A model generated the notes under the pieces. That model saw only the letters and a list, made by a program, of their open reading frames with translations, was not told the DNA's origin and searched no databases. From the NCBI RefSeq assembly GCF_001049895.1, contig NZ_CVPE01000005.1:434001-498000 (forward strand): DNA of 64,000 nt. The letters run 5' to 3'. The stretch is from Rubeoparvulum massiliense (GTDB lineage Bacteria > Bacillota > Bacilli > Rubeoparvulales > Rubeoparvulaceae). Below, one piece after another: positions 9,596 to 19,435 of the stretch. Position numbers and translations under genes: made by a program. Numbering within the stretch: position 1 is the stretch's first letter; the number at the start of each line of letters is the position of its first letter.

Positions 9596-10032
9596 GGCTG
9601 TGATAGAACTTGAATTGCAATACGAAACTGTCCTGCCTCCTGACCAGCAAGCCAGAGTTGGTAGGTGATAAGTAAGGATTGCAGGAGATGAGAAGCTTGC
9701 GATCCTGCCTTTCCATCATACTCGAGTTGGGTCGTCATCGTTGTCATTTCCATCCGCCCATATGGCGTAGTATACCAGCTTCTTCCTACCTCACCGAGAA
9801 TAAAGGAATGGCGCATGGTGACACTACCTTGACGTATGATGGTCAGCTGATTAGGTTCTAGCTTCAGCGTGGTCTGCACCTCGCTCTCTTGCCCTTCATT
9901 CATGGAATAGCGAAGGAAATAACGCTCCTCTTCACCGTATAGCTTCCCTACGCTCTCTTCTTCAATGGTCTCTTTCTCTTGATCCTGCTGGATGGTGGTA
10001 ACAACCTTCACATTTACAGGAATGGATAACAA
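9577..10032 (-). CDS. DUF1934 family beta-barrel protein (YwiB-like)
   Basis: A 151-residue cytosolic protein of the DUF1934 family, as Bacillus YwiB. It has no signal peptide or membrane segment and consists of predicted beta strands, consistent with the calycin-like barrel known for the family; no activity is established. Start is a TTG at 10032 with a GGGGGAGGTG site. It follows speB by 39 bases on the same strand. In Bacillus the ywiB gene lies in the same general neighbourhood as speB and speE, so the linkage appears conserved. Confidence 0.85.
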   Translation of the reverse strand: MLSIPVNVKVVTTIQQDQEKETIEEESVGKLYGEEERYFLRYSMNEGQESEVQTTLKLEPNQLTIIRQGSVTMRHSFILGEVGRSWYTTPYGRMEMTTMTTQLEYDGKAGSQASHLLQSLLITYQLWLAGQEAGQFRIAIQVLSQPSSRLM

Positions 10033-10071
10033 CGTTCTTCACCTCCCCCTGAACTAGATCCACCTTACATC

Positions 10072-10944
10072 TTATTTGATAAAACCAAGGAGCATCTCAC
10101 GCACAAGCTTAGCTGCAAGGATCTGTGTCTGCTCTGTGGGATCATAGATGGGAGCAACCTCCACTAAATCGGCCCCTACGACTTGAACTTCCGAAGTGGC
10201 GATGGCCACAAGACTAGCCAACATCTCCTTAGAGGAGATCCCGCCTGCCTCTGCTGTTCCTGTCCCTGGTGCATAGGCTGGATCCAACACATCAATATCA
10301 ATGGTAACATAGACCGGGCGGCCTTTCAGCTGAGGAAGCACCGCTTTCAGGGGCTCGAGCACATCAAATTTGGCAAGAAACATCCCTGTCTTCTCAGCAA
10401 ACTGAAACTCCTCTTTCATTCCTGAGCGAATTCCAAAGGAGAATACATTGGAACCCCCTAAGAGCTCAACTGCCCGACGAATCGGCGTAGCATGGGAGAG
10501 TACCTCCCCCTCATAGTTCTCCCGTAAATCGGTATGGGCATCAAAATGAAGGACAGCTAGATCTGGATTACGCTGCGCCATGGCACGGATGATGGGCCAA
10601 GAGCAAAGATGTTCCCCACCTAGGCCTAGAGGAAATTTTCCTGCATTGAGGAGTTGACCTACATATTGGCCAATTAATTCAAGGCTACGTCCCGGATTAC
10701 CAAATGGTAAAGGAATATCCCCTGCATCAAAATATTTGATGGCAGTCAGCTCCCGATCTAGATAAGGGCTATATTCTTCTAGACCAATGGAGACTTCACG
10801 GATTCGCGATGGTCCAAAACGGGAACCAGGACGGAAACTCACAGTAAAATCCATGGGCATCCCATAAATAACCGCCTGTGCTTCATCATAATTGGGATGG
10901 GAACCAATAAAGGTTTTGCCTGAATAGGCTTCATCAAATCGCAT
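10072..10944 (-). CDS. speB: Agmatinase (ureohydrolase)
   Basis: Hydrolyses agmatine to putrescine and urea, feeding spermidine synthase encoded just upstream. The 290-residue protein has the binuclear manganese motifs of ureohydrolases: GGEHLCSWP, FDAHTDLRE and DIDVLDPAYAPGTG, with conserved Asp and His ligands. An AGGAGGTG site precedes the ATG. The gene follows speE by 11 bases, the same speE-speB order as in Bacillus subtilis. No arginine decarboxylase gene is seen in the window, so agmatine must come from elsewhere. Confidence 0.96.
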   Translation of the reverse strand: MRFDEAYSGKTFIGSHPNYDEAQAVIYGMPMDFTVSFRPGSRFGPSRIREVSIGLEEYSPYLDRELTAIKYFDAGDIPLPFGNPGRSLELIGQYVGQLLNAGKFPLGLGGEHLCSWPIIRAMAQRNPDLAVLHFDAHTDLRENYEGEVLSHATPIRRAVELLGGSNVFSFGIRSGMKEEFQFAEKTGMFLAKFDVLEPLKAVLPQLKGRPVYVTIDIDVLDPAYAPGTGTAEAGGISSKEMLASLVAIATSEVQVVGADLVEVAPIYDPTEQTQILAAKLVREMLLGFIK

Positions 10945-10955
10945 ACGGTCACCTC

Positions 10956-11795
10956 CTACTTCACAAGGTCTAAAACAAATTTAGGCAATGCAAAGGCTGC
11001 AAAGTGAAGTTCTGGTGTGTAGTATTTGGTCTCAATCGCAGGAATTTCATCCTTCTGCACTTGTAATGGATCATATGTTTTGGAGCCCATGGTAAAGGTC
11101 CAAAGACCGCTAGGATAGGTAGGAATATTGGCGACATAGAGCCGAGTGATAGGGAAAATCTCCCGTACATCCTGTTGTACCTTACGGATTAAGTCTGCTT
11201 TAAACCAGGGATTATCGGTTTGTGCAACGAAGATCCCCTCTGGTTTTAAAGCCTCATAGATTCCTTGATAGAAGCCTTTCTCAAAGAGGTGAACGGCTGG
11301 ACCAACAGGCTCTGTGGAGTCCACCATAATCACATCAAACTGTTGCTTCGCCTTAGCAATATACATAAAGCCATCATCAACCAGCACAGTTACGCGAGGG
11401 TCTTCCAATTTACCTGCGATACTAGGTAAGTATTGCTTGGAATACTCAATCACCTTACCATCAATATCCACTAAGGTAACATGCTTCACCTTATCGTGTT
11501 TGAGAATTTCCCGAACCACACCACCATCGCCGCCACCCACAACTAAGACTTCCTCTGGATTAGGGTGAGTATTTAAGGCTGGATGTGCCACCATCTCATG
11601 ATAAACAAATTCATCCCGTTCTGTGGTCATGACCATGCCATCTAGCAGAAGCATGTTCCCAAACTCTTCTGTCTCCAGCATGTCTAACTTTTGATAGGGA
11701 GTTCGCTCTGTATGTAGCGTACGTTTAATTTTTGCTGTAATGCCAAAGCTTTGAGTCTGCTTTTCGGTAAACCATAACTCCATATCCAAATCCAT
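10956..11795 (-). CDS. speE: Spermidine synthase
   Basis: Transfers an aminopropyl group from decarboxylated SAM to putrescine. The 279-residue product has the SAM-binding motif [14 protein letters not shown], the catalytic-region signature [10 protein letters not shown] and the [10 protein letters not shown] segment. It closely follows the Bacillus SpeE in length and sequence. Start at 11795 has an AGGTGATG site; a second in-frame ATG four codons on is possible. It heads a speE-speB-DUF1934 operon divergent from the penicillin-binding protein gene, with 173 bases between the starts. Confidence 0.96.
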   Translation of the reverse strand: MDLDMELWFTEKQTQSFGITAKIKRTLHTERTPYQKLDMLETEEFGNMLLLDGMVMTTERDEFVYHEMVAHPALNTHPNPEEVLVVGGGDGGVVREILKHDKVKHVTLVDIDGKVIEYSKQYLPSIAGKLEDPRVTVLVDDGFMYIAKAKQQFDVIMVDSTEPVGPAVHLFEKGFYQGIYEALKPEGIFVAQTDNPWFKADLIRKVQQDVREIFPITRLYVANIPTYPSGLWTFTMGSKTYDPLQVQKDEIPAIETKYYTPELHFAAFALPKFVLDLVK

Positions 11796-11968
11796 CGGTC
11801 ATCACCTTTCTTGATCATGTCCCAAACGGGAGCTCTGTAATTTTGAAAAATCGATCTGATTATCAGCCATGGGATCAAAAAATGCAATAGTATATTTCAA
11901 TTTACCACAATCCATACTATACCTAGCATATGATCCATTTTTATACATTGAGAAGGAGGAACAGAGCG

Positions 11969-14011
11969 GTGCAGCCAGATAAACCCTTGTTAATGAGTCG
12001 TTGGTTCCAACTTTTGAAGCGTGGACTTCATTTTACCGCGATATTGAGTCTCATCCTCTTTATTCTGTTCTCCATCCTACTCGTTTATTTACGCATTAAA
12101 CCACTACCTCCTGTACACATTGCTCAAACCACTTTACTCTACGATCAACATGGTGAAATTTTTGAAAGGCTACACGGTGGCGTGAATCGCATGTATGTCT
12201 CCTATGCTCAAATCCCTCAGGACCTGATCAATGCCACCATTGCGGTGGAAGATCGGAGTTTCTTTCAACATTTTGGTTTTGATATCAAACGAACGCTTCG
12301 AGCAGCCTACATCGATCTGAAGGAGATGCGTTTTCAGCAAGGAGCTAGCACCATTAGTCAACAGTTAGCACGTAACCTTTATTTATCCTTCGAGAAAACC
12401 TGGACAAGAAAATTGAAGGAAGCCTTGATCGCTCTACAGATTGAGTTACATTGGAGTAAAGAAGAAATCTTGGAAGCATACCTTAATCAGATCTATTACG
12501 GACATGGCGCCTATGGCGTCAAGGTAGCTGCCCAAATCTATTTCAATAAGGATGTAACAGAGCTTTCGCTAGGAGAGGCGGCTATGCTAGCAGGAATACC
12601 CAAGGGACCTAGTTACTACTCACCTCTCACAAACTATACTACTGCCAAGAAGCGGCAACACCTCGTCCTGCAATCCATGGTGGAGGCAGACTACATCACA
12701 GAAGAGGCAGCTCGTGCTGCCTATGCCGCCCCCCTACACTTACAAAGACTTGTTCGTGGAGAACAAGATGTGGCACCTTATTTTCGTGATGCTGTTCTCC
12801 AAGAGGCACAAGAGCGATTTAACCTCACCAAGGAAGAATTACAGCATGGTGGCTTGCGGATCTATACCACCCTCGATCCTGAACTACAGCATGCTGCTGA
12901 AAAGGCAGTTGCTACTTCCTTGCCGAAGGAGGGAGAGATCCAGGCTGCTTTCGTTGCCCTCGATCCTCGCTCTGGTCGAATACATGCCCTAGTAGGGGGA
13001 CGGGAGTATGAAAAATCCTCCTTCAATCGTATTACACAGGCTCAACGTCATCCTGGTTCTACCATGAAGCCGATTCTTTACTTAACTGCATTAGAAGAGG
13101 GCTTCACTCCCATTACACGAATCGAGAGTAAACCAACGAAGTTCCGCTTTGATGGGGATAAGATCTATGAACCCATCAATTTTGACCATCATTATCTACT
13201 TCGTCCCATCACGATGCAGGAGGCGATTCGTACATCAGACAATATCTATGCGGTTACCACTCATCTCGCCATTGGCCAAGAGAAGCTGGTTCAGATGGCA
13301 GAACGGATGGGAATCACCACGACGCTGCAGCCCTACCCCTCTTTAGCTCTGGGTGCCCAAGGCATCACCCCCTTGGAGCTATCCACCGCCTATGGGGTGA
13401 TCGCCAATGACGGAAAGCTTGTGCCACCCCACTTCATTCAGCGGATTGAGAAAGCGGATGGTAAACTCCTTGGAGCTCCCTCCTATAAGGAGGAAAAGGT
13501 GGCTCATTCCATCCATACCTTCCTACTATCTCAGATGATGATGTCCATCTTTCAGGAGGGAGGGACAGGACATCGGGTACAACGTGACCTTCCCTATCCA
13601 GTACCAGCGAAAACAGGGACAACCAGTATGGATGCCTGGATGGTTGGCTTCACTCCTGATTTAGTAAGCACGGTCTGGCTAGGATATGATCGTGAGCGTA
13701 AGCTGAATCAAGCAGAAACTGTGCCTGCGGCGCAAATCTGGGCACGCTTTATGGGGTACTACATGAGCTCTCGCCCCGTACAAGCTTTTACCATCCCCGT
13801 TGGTGTGGAACGACTCACCATTGATCCCATAAACGGAAAACGGGTTGATGCCTCCTGTGAGCGAGGAGAACTCCTCTATGTCCAGCGTGGAACTGTTCCC
13901 CGTTACGAATGGAGCGACTGTTCACCACTAGGAGAAAAGGGTCCCACACCTACGCCGAGCATCCCGAAGAAAAAATCACCCTCGTTTTGGCAACGGATTT
14001 TTCCTTGGTAA
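11969..14011 (+). CDS. pbpG: Class A penicillin-binding protein (PbpG-like)
   Basis: Bifunctional cell wall synthase that polymerises lipid II and crosslinks peptidoglycan. A membrane anchor covers about 22-43. The transglycosylase domain shows EDRSFFQHFG near 94-103 and QGASTISQQLARNLY near 124-138; the transpeptidase domain has the active-site STMK at 364-367, SDN at 423-425 and KTGTT further on. The frame opens at 11930, but a GTG at 11969 stands nine bases after AGAAGGAGG and is the better start, giving about 680 residues. The divergent speE-speB neighbourhood matches B. subtilis pbpG (ywhE). Confidence 0.92.
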   Translation: MQPDKPLLMSRWFQLLKRGLHFTAILSLILFILFSILLVYLRIKPLPPVHIAQTTLLYDQHGEIFERLHGGVNRMYVSYAQIPQDLINATIAVEDRSFFQHFGFDIKRTLRAAYIDLKEMRFQQGASTISQQLARNLYLSFEKTWTRKLKEALIALQIELHWSKEEILEAYLNQIYYGHGAYGVKVAAQIYFNKDVTELSLGEAAMLAGIPKGPSYYSPLTNYTTAKKRQHLVLQSMVEADYITEEAARAAYAAPLHLQRLVRGEQDVAPYFRDAVLQEAQERFNLTKEELQHGGLRIYTTLDPELQHAAEKAVATSLPKEGEIQAAFVALDPRSGRIHALVGGREYEKSSFNRITQAQRHPGSTMKPILYLTALEEGFTPITRIESKPTKFRFDGDKIYEPINFDHHYLLRPITMQEAIRTSDNIYAVTTHLAIGQEKLVQMAERMGITTTLQPYPSLALGAQGITPLELSTAYGVIANDGKLVPPHFIQRIEKADGKLLGAPSYKEEKVAHSIHTFLLSQMMMSIFQEGGTGHRVQRDLPYPVPAKTGTTSMDAWMVGFTPDLVSTVWLGYDRERKLNQAETVPAAQIWARFMGYYMSSRPVQAFTIPVGVERLTIDPINGKRVDASCERGELLYVQRGTVPRYEWSDCSPLGEKGPTPTPSIPKKKSPSFWQRIFPW

Positions 14012-14096
14012 AGGTTAACATGTTATAATGAAAGAAAATTCGCTTTACTTATCAAAACAAATAAATCACTGAAGGATATAAGAGAGGGGAAGAAAA

Positions 14097-14975
14097 ATGC
14101 CTCATCAGGATAAGGTGATTGGATTCATCGGAACAGGTGTTATGGGAAGTAGCATGGTACGTCGCTTACTGGCTGCTCATTATCAAGTGATTATCTACAA
14201 TCGTACAAAAGAGAAAGCAGAAGCACTCATTAATGAAGGGGCTATCTGGGGGAAGTCCCCTATGGGGGTTGCCCAACAAGCGCAAGTGATCATCACCATG
14301 GTGGGGTATCCTTATGATGTAGAGGAAGTGTACTTTGGACCTCATGGAATTATAGCCAATGCTCACACAGGTAGCCTCTTGGTGGACATGACTACATCCA
14401 CACCAACCCTTGCTAAGAAAATTTCAGAGGAGGCTTTGAAGTATCACCTTCAAGCTGTGGATGCTCCTGTTTCTGGAGGAGATATTGGTGCCAAGAATGG
14501 GACCCTCTCCATTATGATTGGTGGTAGCCAAGAGGCAGTAGCAGAGATTCAGCCGATTTTTTCAGTATTAGGGAACAACATCGTCTACCAAGGAGAAGCC
14601 GGTTCTGGTCAGCATACGAAAATGTGTAATCAGATCGCCATCGCTTCCAACATGATCGGTGTCATGGAGGCCATTGTTTATGCAAGAAAGGCTGGATTAG
14701 ATCCTGAGAAGGTGCTGGAATCCATCAGTTCTGGAGCAGCAGGTAGCTGGTCTCTCTCCAATCTCATCCCTCGTGTACTCAAAGAGGATTATTCTCCTGG
14801 TTTCTTTATTAAACATTTTATTAAGGATATGGGAATCGCCTTAGAAGAAGCAGAAAAGATGGATTTACAATTACCTGGCTTACAATTGGCAAAATCCATG
14901 TATGACCAATTAGCTGAGGCAGGAGAAGAAAATAGTGGTACACAAGCGTTAATTAAATATTGGAATAACAACTAA
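14097..14975 (+). CDS. 3-hydroxyisobutyrate/beta-hydroxyacid dehydrogenase family (YkwC-like)
   Basis: NAD(P)-dependent oxidoreductase of the beta-hydroxyacid dehydrogenase family, 292 residues. The N-terminal Rossmann motif is GFIGTGVMGSSM, the substrate-binding segment is DAPVSGGDIGAKNGTL, and the catalytic lysine lies in GSGQHTKMCNQ. It is close to Bacillus YkwC over its whole length, including GAAGSWSLSN and FFIKHFIKDM. The true substrate is not settled for this subgroup; hydroxyisobutyrate, tartronate semialdehyde or another beta-hydroxyacid are possible. An AGAGAGGGG site precedes the ATG, and a strong terminator follows. Confidence 0.88.
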   Translation: MPHQDKVIGFIGTGVMGSSMVRRLLAAHYQVIIYNRTKEKAEALINEGAIWGKSPMGVAQQAQVIITMVGYPYDVEEVYFGPHGIIANAHTGSLLVDMTTSTPTLAKKISEEALKYHLQAVDAPVSGGDIGAKNGTLSIMIGGSQEAVAEIQPIFSVLGNNIVYQGEAGSGQHTKMCNQIAIASNMIGVMEAIVYARKAGLDPEKVLESISSGAAGSWSLSNLIPRVLKEDYSPGFFIKHFIKDMGIALEEAEKMDLQLPGLQLAKSMYDQLAEAGEENSGTQALIKYWNNN

Positions 14976-15004
14976 TATGGAAAGCTTTATCATTAAACAA
15001 ACAA

Positions 15005-15040
15005 GGAGAGTTGTGTGCATACACTACTCTCCCTTTCTTT
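15005..15040 (+). terminator. Terminator after the YkwC-like gene
   Basis: Stem GGAGAGT/ACTCTCC with an inner GTGT/ACAC pairing, followed by a T-rich run. Confidence 0.8.
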
Positions 15041-15114
15041 TGCTTCATACTGAATATTGATCTAAAATCAAGCAATGGCTACTATGAGTAATAGTTGACA
15101 TTATAGAAGGGACG

Positions 15115-15969
15115 ATGGTCTTGACTAGAAATCATATGATTCAACCTTTTCTCAAATGGGCGGGAGGAAAACGCCAATTACTAAGTGAAATCAGAAAATA
15201 TATTCCAATGGACTTTTCAACATACTATGAACCATTCATCGGGGCGGGTGCTGTTTTATTCGATCTACAACCACAATGCGCGATCATTAGTGATGTGAAT
15301 GCTGATCTGATTCAAGCCTATGAGGTCATTCGGGATGATGTAGATGCTTTAATCGAAGACTTGCAAAAGCATCAAAATACTCAAGAATACTTCTACCAAA
15401 TTCGCAATCTCGATCGAAGTCCCCAGTTCCAACAGCTTACACCTGTGGAGAAGGCTTCCCGTTTAATATATTTGAATAAAACCTGCTTCAATGGTCTCTT
15501 TCGTGTCAATCGACATGGGCATTTTAACGTACCATATGGCCGTTATAAAAATCCCAATATCGTCAATGATCAGGTGCTTCGAGCTGTGCATCACTATCTG
15601 AATGAAAATCAGATCCATATCCAAAACACAGATTTTGCTGAAACGGTTGTGCATGCAAAAAAGGGAGACTTTATCTATTTAGACCCTCCCTATGATCCCA
15701 TCAGTAGTACCGCCTCTTTTACAGCCTACAGTATAGTTGGCTTTGGCAAAGAGGAACAGGTACGTTTGCGCGATTTATACCGAGATTTAGACCGCAGGGG
15801 ATGCAAGGTGCTCCTAAGCAACTCAGCGACAGACTTTATTAAGGATCTCTACAAGGAGTATCACATTGAAATCGTGGGTGCAGCACGGACAATTAATGCT
15901 GTAGCAACGCGGCGAGGTAAAATTGAAGAGGTACTGGTGATGAACTACGATCCTCGTCATGCTGACTAA
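15115..15969 (+). CDS. DNA adenine methylase, Dam/DpnM (D12 class)
   Basis: N6-adenine methyltransferase of the D12 class, 284 residues. The SAM-binding segment FLKWAGGKRQLL is near the N-terminus, YEPFIGAGAVLFDL follows, and the catalytic DPPYDP motif is in the second half. Relatives with this pattern mostly methylate GATC, but target specificity cannot be read from sequence alone. No restriction endonuclease gene lies beside it, so it is an orphan here; the gene stands alone between two terminators. The ATG at 15115 has a close AAGGG; a TTG two codons on would have better spacing, and an ATG at 15136 matches the usual family start. Confidence 0.9.
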   Translation: MVLTRNHMIQPFLKWAGGKRQLLSEIRKYIPMDFSTYYEPFIGAGAVLFDLQPQCAIISDVNADLIQAYEVIRDDVDALIEDLQKHQNTQEYFYQIRNLDRSPQFQQLTPVEKASRLIYLNKTCFNGLFRVNRHGHFNVPYGRYKNPNIVNDQVLRAVHHYLNENQIHIQNTDFAETVVHAKKGDFIYLDPPYDPISSTASFTAYSIVGFGKEEQVRLRDLYRDLDRRGCKVLLSNSATDFIKDLYKEYHIEIVGAARTINAVATRRGKIEEVLVMNYDPRHAD

Positions 15970-15983
15970 ATCCCATCCAATAA

Positions 15984-16019
15984 GAAAAAGGTAAAAACAA
16001 CATTGTTTTTACCTTTTTC
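15984..16019. terminator. Bidirectional terminator between methylase and YwhD genes
   Basis: A long inverted repeat (arms 15984-15998 and 16005-16019) with an A-run on one side and a T-run on the other serves both convergent genes. Confidence 0.85.
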
Positions 16020-16083
16020 CCTGTGCATATAGATGATTGTGTGCACTTATAGTCTACCGAAAAGTACTAGGGATGACAAGCCG

Positions 16084-16596
16084 TTAAGATAGCAGTGATT
16101 TTAGTTGTTCCGGTGAATTTTCCCAGTAGGTCTGATTATGCTCTTGAAGAAAACGAGCCAGCAACTGCTTCTCTTGCGGACGTAATTCATCCAAGAGGAA
16201 CTGACCCTTTAAGGCTTTATCCATGCGATTCACATGCTCAGCGAGGTTCTTATAACCGCGGCGCGCCTCATGATCGATGAGCATCCAAGAGGCTGTTATT
16301 CCGTGATAAGAGGGATGCTCCCCCTCGGTACTGATGGAAACCCAGATAATCCAATACTCTTTTCCATTGGGGACCTCCTCTTGCGCTACCCACTTCACAC
16401 GTTTTTCTACTTGACTCTTCGCATGCATCGCTCCTAAATCGACATAGATCTCCTCTCCATCGATGATCACAGGAGCGAGAGAATTAAGGTTTAATACGCC
16501 ACGAAAGGCTGTGGCATGCCCCTTTTGTTGCCCTGGTTGCTGCCCTGGCAGAATTGTAAAGGCAGTCCGCTTCTTTCCACTATTATTCGCGTCCAT
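16084..16596 (-). CDS. YwhD family protein
   Basis: A 170-residue protein matching the YwhD family of Bacillales throughout, with an N-terminal Gly/Gln-rich stretch and the core segment VIIDGEEIYVDLGAMHAKS. No enzymatic motif or membrane segment is visible and the function is unknown. A frame opens at 16617, but the ATG at 16596 stands seven bases after a GGAAGGAG site. It lies 91 bases downstream of the nikR-like gene on the same strand and ends at a terminator shared with the methylase gene. Confidence 0.82.
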   Translation of the reverse strand: MDANNSGKKRTAFTILPGQQPGQQKGHATAFRGVLNLNSLAPVIIDGEEIYVDLGAMHAKSQVEKRVKWVAQEEVPNGKEYWIIWVSISTEGEHPSYHGITASWMLIDHEARRGYKNLAEHVNRMDKALKGQFLLDELRPQEKQLLARFLQEHNQTYWENSPEQLKSLLS

Positions 16597-16687
16597 GAAG
16601 GCACTCCTTCCTTCCATCCATTGGTTCTCGTTATATTCTATCCATACTATTCCACCAATGGCAAGAAAGAGTGCTCAGGATTAACCA

Positions 16688-17119
16688 TTAGACATCTTCA
16701 AGGGGAGCGACAGTAAACTTCCCATATTTAACCCCTTTAAGACTTATAATCTGTTCACTGAAAGCCCGTAGGCTACCTGCCTTTCCCTTGACTACAATGA
16801 GTTCAAGGCAATTGTGATGATTGAGATGAAAATGAGTGGTGGCAAGAATCGTATCATGCATCTCATGTTGAACTGTAGTTAGCTCCTCCATAATATCGGA
16901 TTGATGGTGATCATAGAAGAGCAGGATACTACCTGCTACCATCTGTTCATCCTCTTCCCATGTCTGCTTGACCAAGGCTTGACGAACCAGATCACGCACT
17001 GCTTCAGAACGATTCTCATATCCCTGACGCTTAATTAATTGATCAAAATTACTTAAGAGCTTCTCATCCATGGAGACGCCAAAGCGTTTTAGATTGGTCT
17101 CCTTCTCTTTCTCCTTCAT
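16688..17119 (-). CDS. nikR: NikR-type nickel-responsive ribbon-helix-helix regulator
   Basis: Metal-sensing repressor of 143 residues. The N-terminal ribbon-helix-helix (about 8-50) includes KRFGVSMDEKLL and NRSEAVRDLVRQAL. The C-terminal ACT-like domain has His85, His96, His98 and Cys104 in the spacing of the four high-affinity nickel ligands of E. coli NikR (His76, His87, His89, Cys95). An ATG four codons earlier and a longer frame exist, but the ATG at 17119 has AAGGGGG nine bases upstream. It follows the HD-domain gene by five bases. No nickel transporter or hydrogenase/urease gene is in view, so its targets lie elsewhere. Confidence 0.9.
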   Translation of the reverse strand: MKEKEKETNLKRFGVSMDEKLLSNFDQLIKRQGYENRSEAVRDLVRQALVKQTWEEDEQMVAGSILLFYDHHQSDIMEELTTVQHEMHDTILATTHFHLNHHNCLELIVVKGKAGSLRAFSEQIISLKGVKYGKFTVAPLEDV

Positions 17120-17124
17120 GAAGT

Positions 17125-18405
17125 TCATCCCCCTTCGCGTTGGTTGCCATAGTAAATCGTATGTACTGCTTGTCGGCACTCCTCTGGGACAAATAAGGTG
17201 GTACCTCCCCGTGGATGGGAGATCGCACGGATGGTATCCGATTGACGAGAGATTTCTACGATCTCTCCATACTGATTGGTGGTGAAGATGGTGTTATGCT
17301 TCCATCCCCCCTCCTCTCCAGCAATATAATAGTCATAGGCAATATTACTAGACTGGTCAAAGAGCAGATAGTATTCTGGATCATAACCATATTGATGAAT
17401 CAGCCTGTTCACTTCCAATGTGGCCGTAGGATTATAATCGGAAGGTAGCTGAACTGGCTTCAATAAACGGCGGTGAAGTATACGATCAGCCATATCGGCT
17501 AAAATGGGATCTGAATGGTTCGTAAAATCCTTTAATGCCACATAGATATCCGTATCATCTAAGGCGAGGTACTCATTCACTGTTACATTCCCCGTTAAAA
17601 ATGGGATAAACCGTGAAGAAACATCCTGATGCTCGCGAAGCTGCCCTTCTCGATAAAGGTGTTGGGCCCGCTTCCAGATCGATTTCAACATGCATTCAAG
17701 GCCACGCGTAGTTCGGTGTAGGTAGACCTGCCAGTACATATTATAACGAGCCATTAAATAAGCCTCTGCAGTGGATAGCCCTTTCCGAGCTACGACCAAC
17801 TCGTCATGATGAAAGCTCAGCATCTCAATGAGCCGCTCATAATCAAATCGTCCATACATGGCTCCCGTAAAGAGAGAATCACGCATTAAGTAATCCATCC
17901 GATCCGCATCAATTTGACCTGAGATTAACATCTCCACACGCTTCATCGAGGATGTGCCTGCTAGGATGGCGGAGACCTGCTCTGGTAGTTGGGGATCAAA
18001 TTGACGTAATGCTCCACTTAATTCGGGATCCTCTTGAATGATCCGCATGGACCACTGCTCATGGCGACCATACTCACCAAGGAGTCCTTCTAGGGTATGG
18101 GAAAGCGGTCCATGTCCGATATCATGCAGCAAGGCTGCACAACATCCAGCAAGGATCTCTTCATCATTGAATGGCTGCCCAATCTCAGCGAAGTGATCCG
18201 CTAGCTTATTAAAGAGATGAAATACTCCCAACGAATGACCAAAACGCGTATGTTCCCCACCATGGTATGTAATATAAGAAGTTCCAAGCTGGGAAAGGCG
18301 ACGTAACCGTTGAAAAGCATACGTATCAATGATGGCTAAAAAGTCTCGATCTACACGGATAAAGCCGTGTACTGGATCGCGAAAGAGCTTATAAGGCCGA
18401 TTCAT
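17125..18405 (-). CDS. HD domain phosphohydrolase (YwfO-like, dNTPase-related)
   Basis: A 426-residue HD-superfamily metal-dependent phosphohydrolase. The N-terminal DPVHGFIRV signature, HTRFGHSLGV, and LLHDIGHGPLSHTLE (H...HD...D metal ligands) are all present. It matches the Bacillus YwfO group, related to deoxynucleotide triphosphohydrolases; the physiological substrate is not fixed. The frame opens at 18411, but the second ATG at 18405 is better spaced from the GGAGG site. It is followed five bases later by the nikR-like gene, a probable two-gene unit. Confidence 0.88.
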   Translation of the reverse strand: MNRPYKLFRDPVHGFIRVDRDFLAIIDTYAFQRLRRLSQLGTSYITYHGGEHTRFGHSLGVFHLFNKLADHFAEIGQPFNDEEILAGCCAALLHDIGHGPLSHTLEGLLGEYGRHEQWSMRIIQEDPELSGALRQFDPQLPEQVSAILAGTSSMKRVEMLISGQIDADRMDYLMRDSLFTGAMYGRFDYERLIEMLSFHHDELVVARKGLSTAEAYLMARYNMYWQVYLHRTTRGLECMLKSIWKRAQHLYREGQLREHQDVSSRFIPFLTGNVTVNEYLALDDTDIYVALKDFTNHSDPILADMADRILHRRLLKPVQLPSDYNPTATLEVNRLIHQYGYDPEYYLLFDQSSNIAYDYYIAGEEGGWKHNTIFTTNQYGEIVEISRQSDTIRAISHPRGGTTLFVPEECRQAVHTIYYGNQREGG

Positions 18406-18427
18406 CTCCATCCCTCCTACCTTTATT

Positions 18428-19339
18428 CTATTCCTTCAGGCCTAAACGAACAAATAATCGTTGAAGATCAGATGGTATGGGAGCGTCGATCTGCATCTGC
18501 CGTCCATCCATAGGGTGTTGAAATTGAATGGTGAAGGCATGCAGAGCTTGTCTTGGAAATAGAGTAGGATCTCCACCATATAAGCCGTCCCCAACTAATG
18601 GGTGACCTGCATGACGAAAATGAACGCGAATCTGATGTGTTCTTCCTGTCTCCAGTTTACACTCTACTAAGGAATATTCGCCATTGGTAGCAAGGCAATG
18701 ATAATGAGTAATGGCTGTCTCACCATTGGGGCTGACCATCCGCCTTGTCCCATGACGCGGATCACGGGCAATGGGAAAGCAATAGGTTCCGTGCTCCTCC
18801 TCCATTCTCCCATGGACCACAGCGTAATATTGACGATGTATCTTCCGCTCACGTAGATCCTTATCAAGGATCGCCTGGGCATAAGCATGCTTCGCAAGGA
18901 GTAGCGTACCACTGGTATCCTTATCGAGACGATGAATATGGCGAACCTTCGCAGCAATGCCTTGCTGCTGATAATAGTAGGCAATTCCATTGGCTAATGT
19001 ATGAAGCTGATTGGGCTTATTCGGGTGGACGGAAAGCCCTGCTGCCTTATTAACCACGAGAATATCATCATCCTCATAAAGGATATCCAAGGGTATCTCT
19101 TCCGGAATCACCCCATACTCTTCACGTCCAAAGAGCTCCACTCGAAGCATGTCACCTGCTTTGAGCTTCATCTTAAGATGAGCGATCCGCCGGTTGACAA
19201 CAATGCCTCGCATCCGCGTTAATTTCTGAATTTGGCGATGGGAGATGAGCATTTTTTCCATCAATATTCGCTCCACCTCAATGCCTTCCCAGGTGGGTTC
19301 AATCTCATACTGTAGCCATTTTCCCTTTTTCTGCAGCAA
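18428..19339 (-). CDS. RluA-family RNA pseudouridine synthase
   Basis: Isomerises uridine to pseudouridine in rRNA or tRNA. The 303-residue product has an N-terminal S4-like RNA-binding part (about 30-75), the catalytic motif HRLDKDTSGTLLLAK with the essential Asp, and the GRTHQIRVH motif. This subgroup in Bacillus (YhcT/YjbO/YlyB) cannot be assigned to a given RNA site by eye. A TAG stands two codons before the TTG at 19339, so the protein cannot start earlier; the spacing from the AAAGGTG site is rather long. It ends 22 bases before the HD gene. Confidence 0.88.
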   Translation of the reverse strand: MLQKKGKWLQYEIEPTWEGIEVERILMEKMLISHRQIQKLTRMRGIVVNRRIAHLKMKLKAGDMLRVELFGREEYGVIPEEIPLDILYEDDDILVVNKAAGLSVHPNKPNQLHTLANGIAYYYQQQGIAAKVRHIHRLDKDTSGTLLLAKHAYAQAILDKDLRERKIHRQYYAVVHGRMEEEHGTYCFPIARDPRHGTRRMVSPNGETAITHYHCLATNGEYSLVECKLETGRTHQIRVHFRHAGHPLVGDGLYGGDPTLFPRQALHAFTIQFQHPMDGRQMQIDAPIPSDLQRLFVRLGLKE

Positions 19340-19435
19340 CTAGTCCACAACACCTTTCTTAATCAATCCCGTAATATAAGTTTCTTCCATTATATCAGAG
19401 CATATCCTTCGGTTGTTAAGCTGTTTTGTTCGGAT

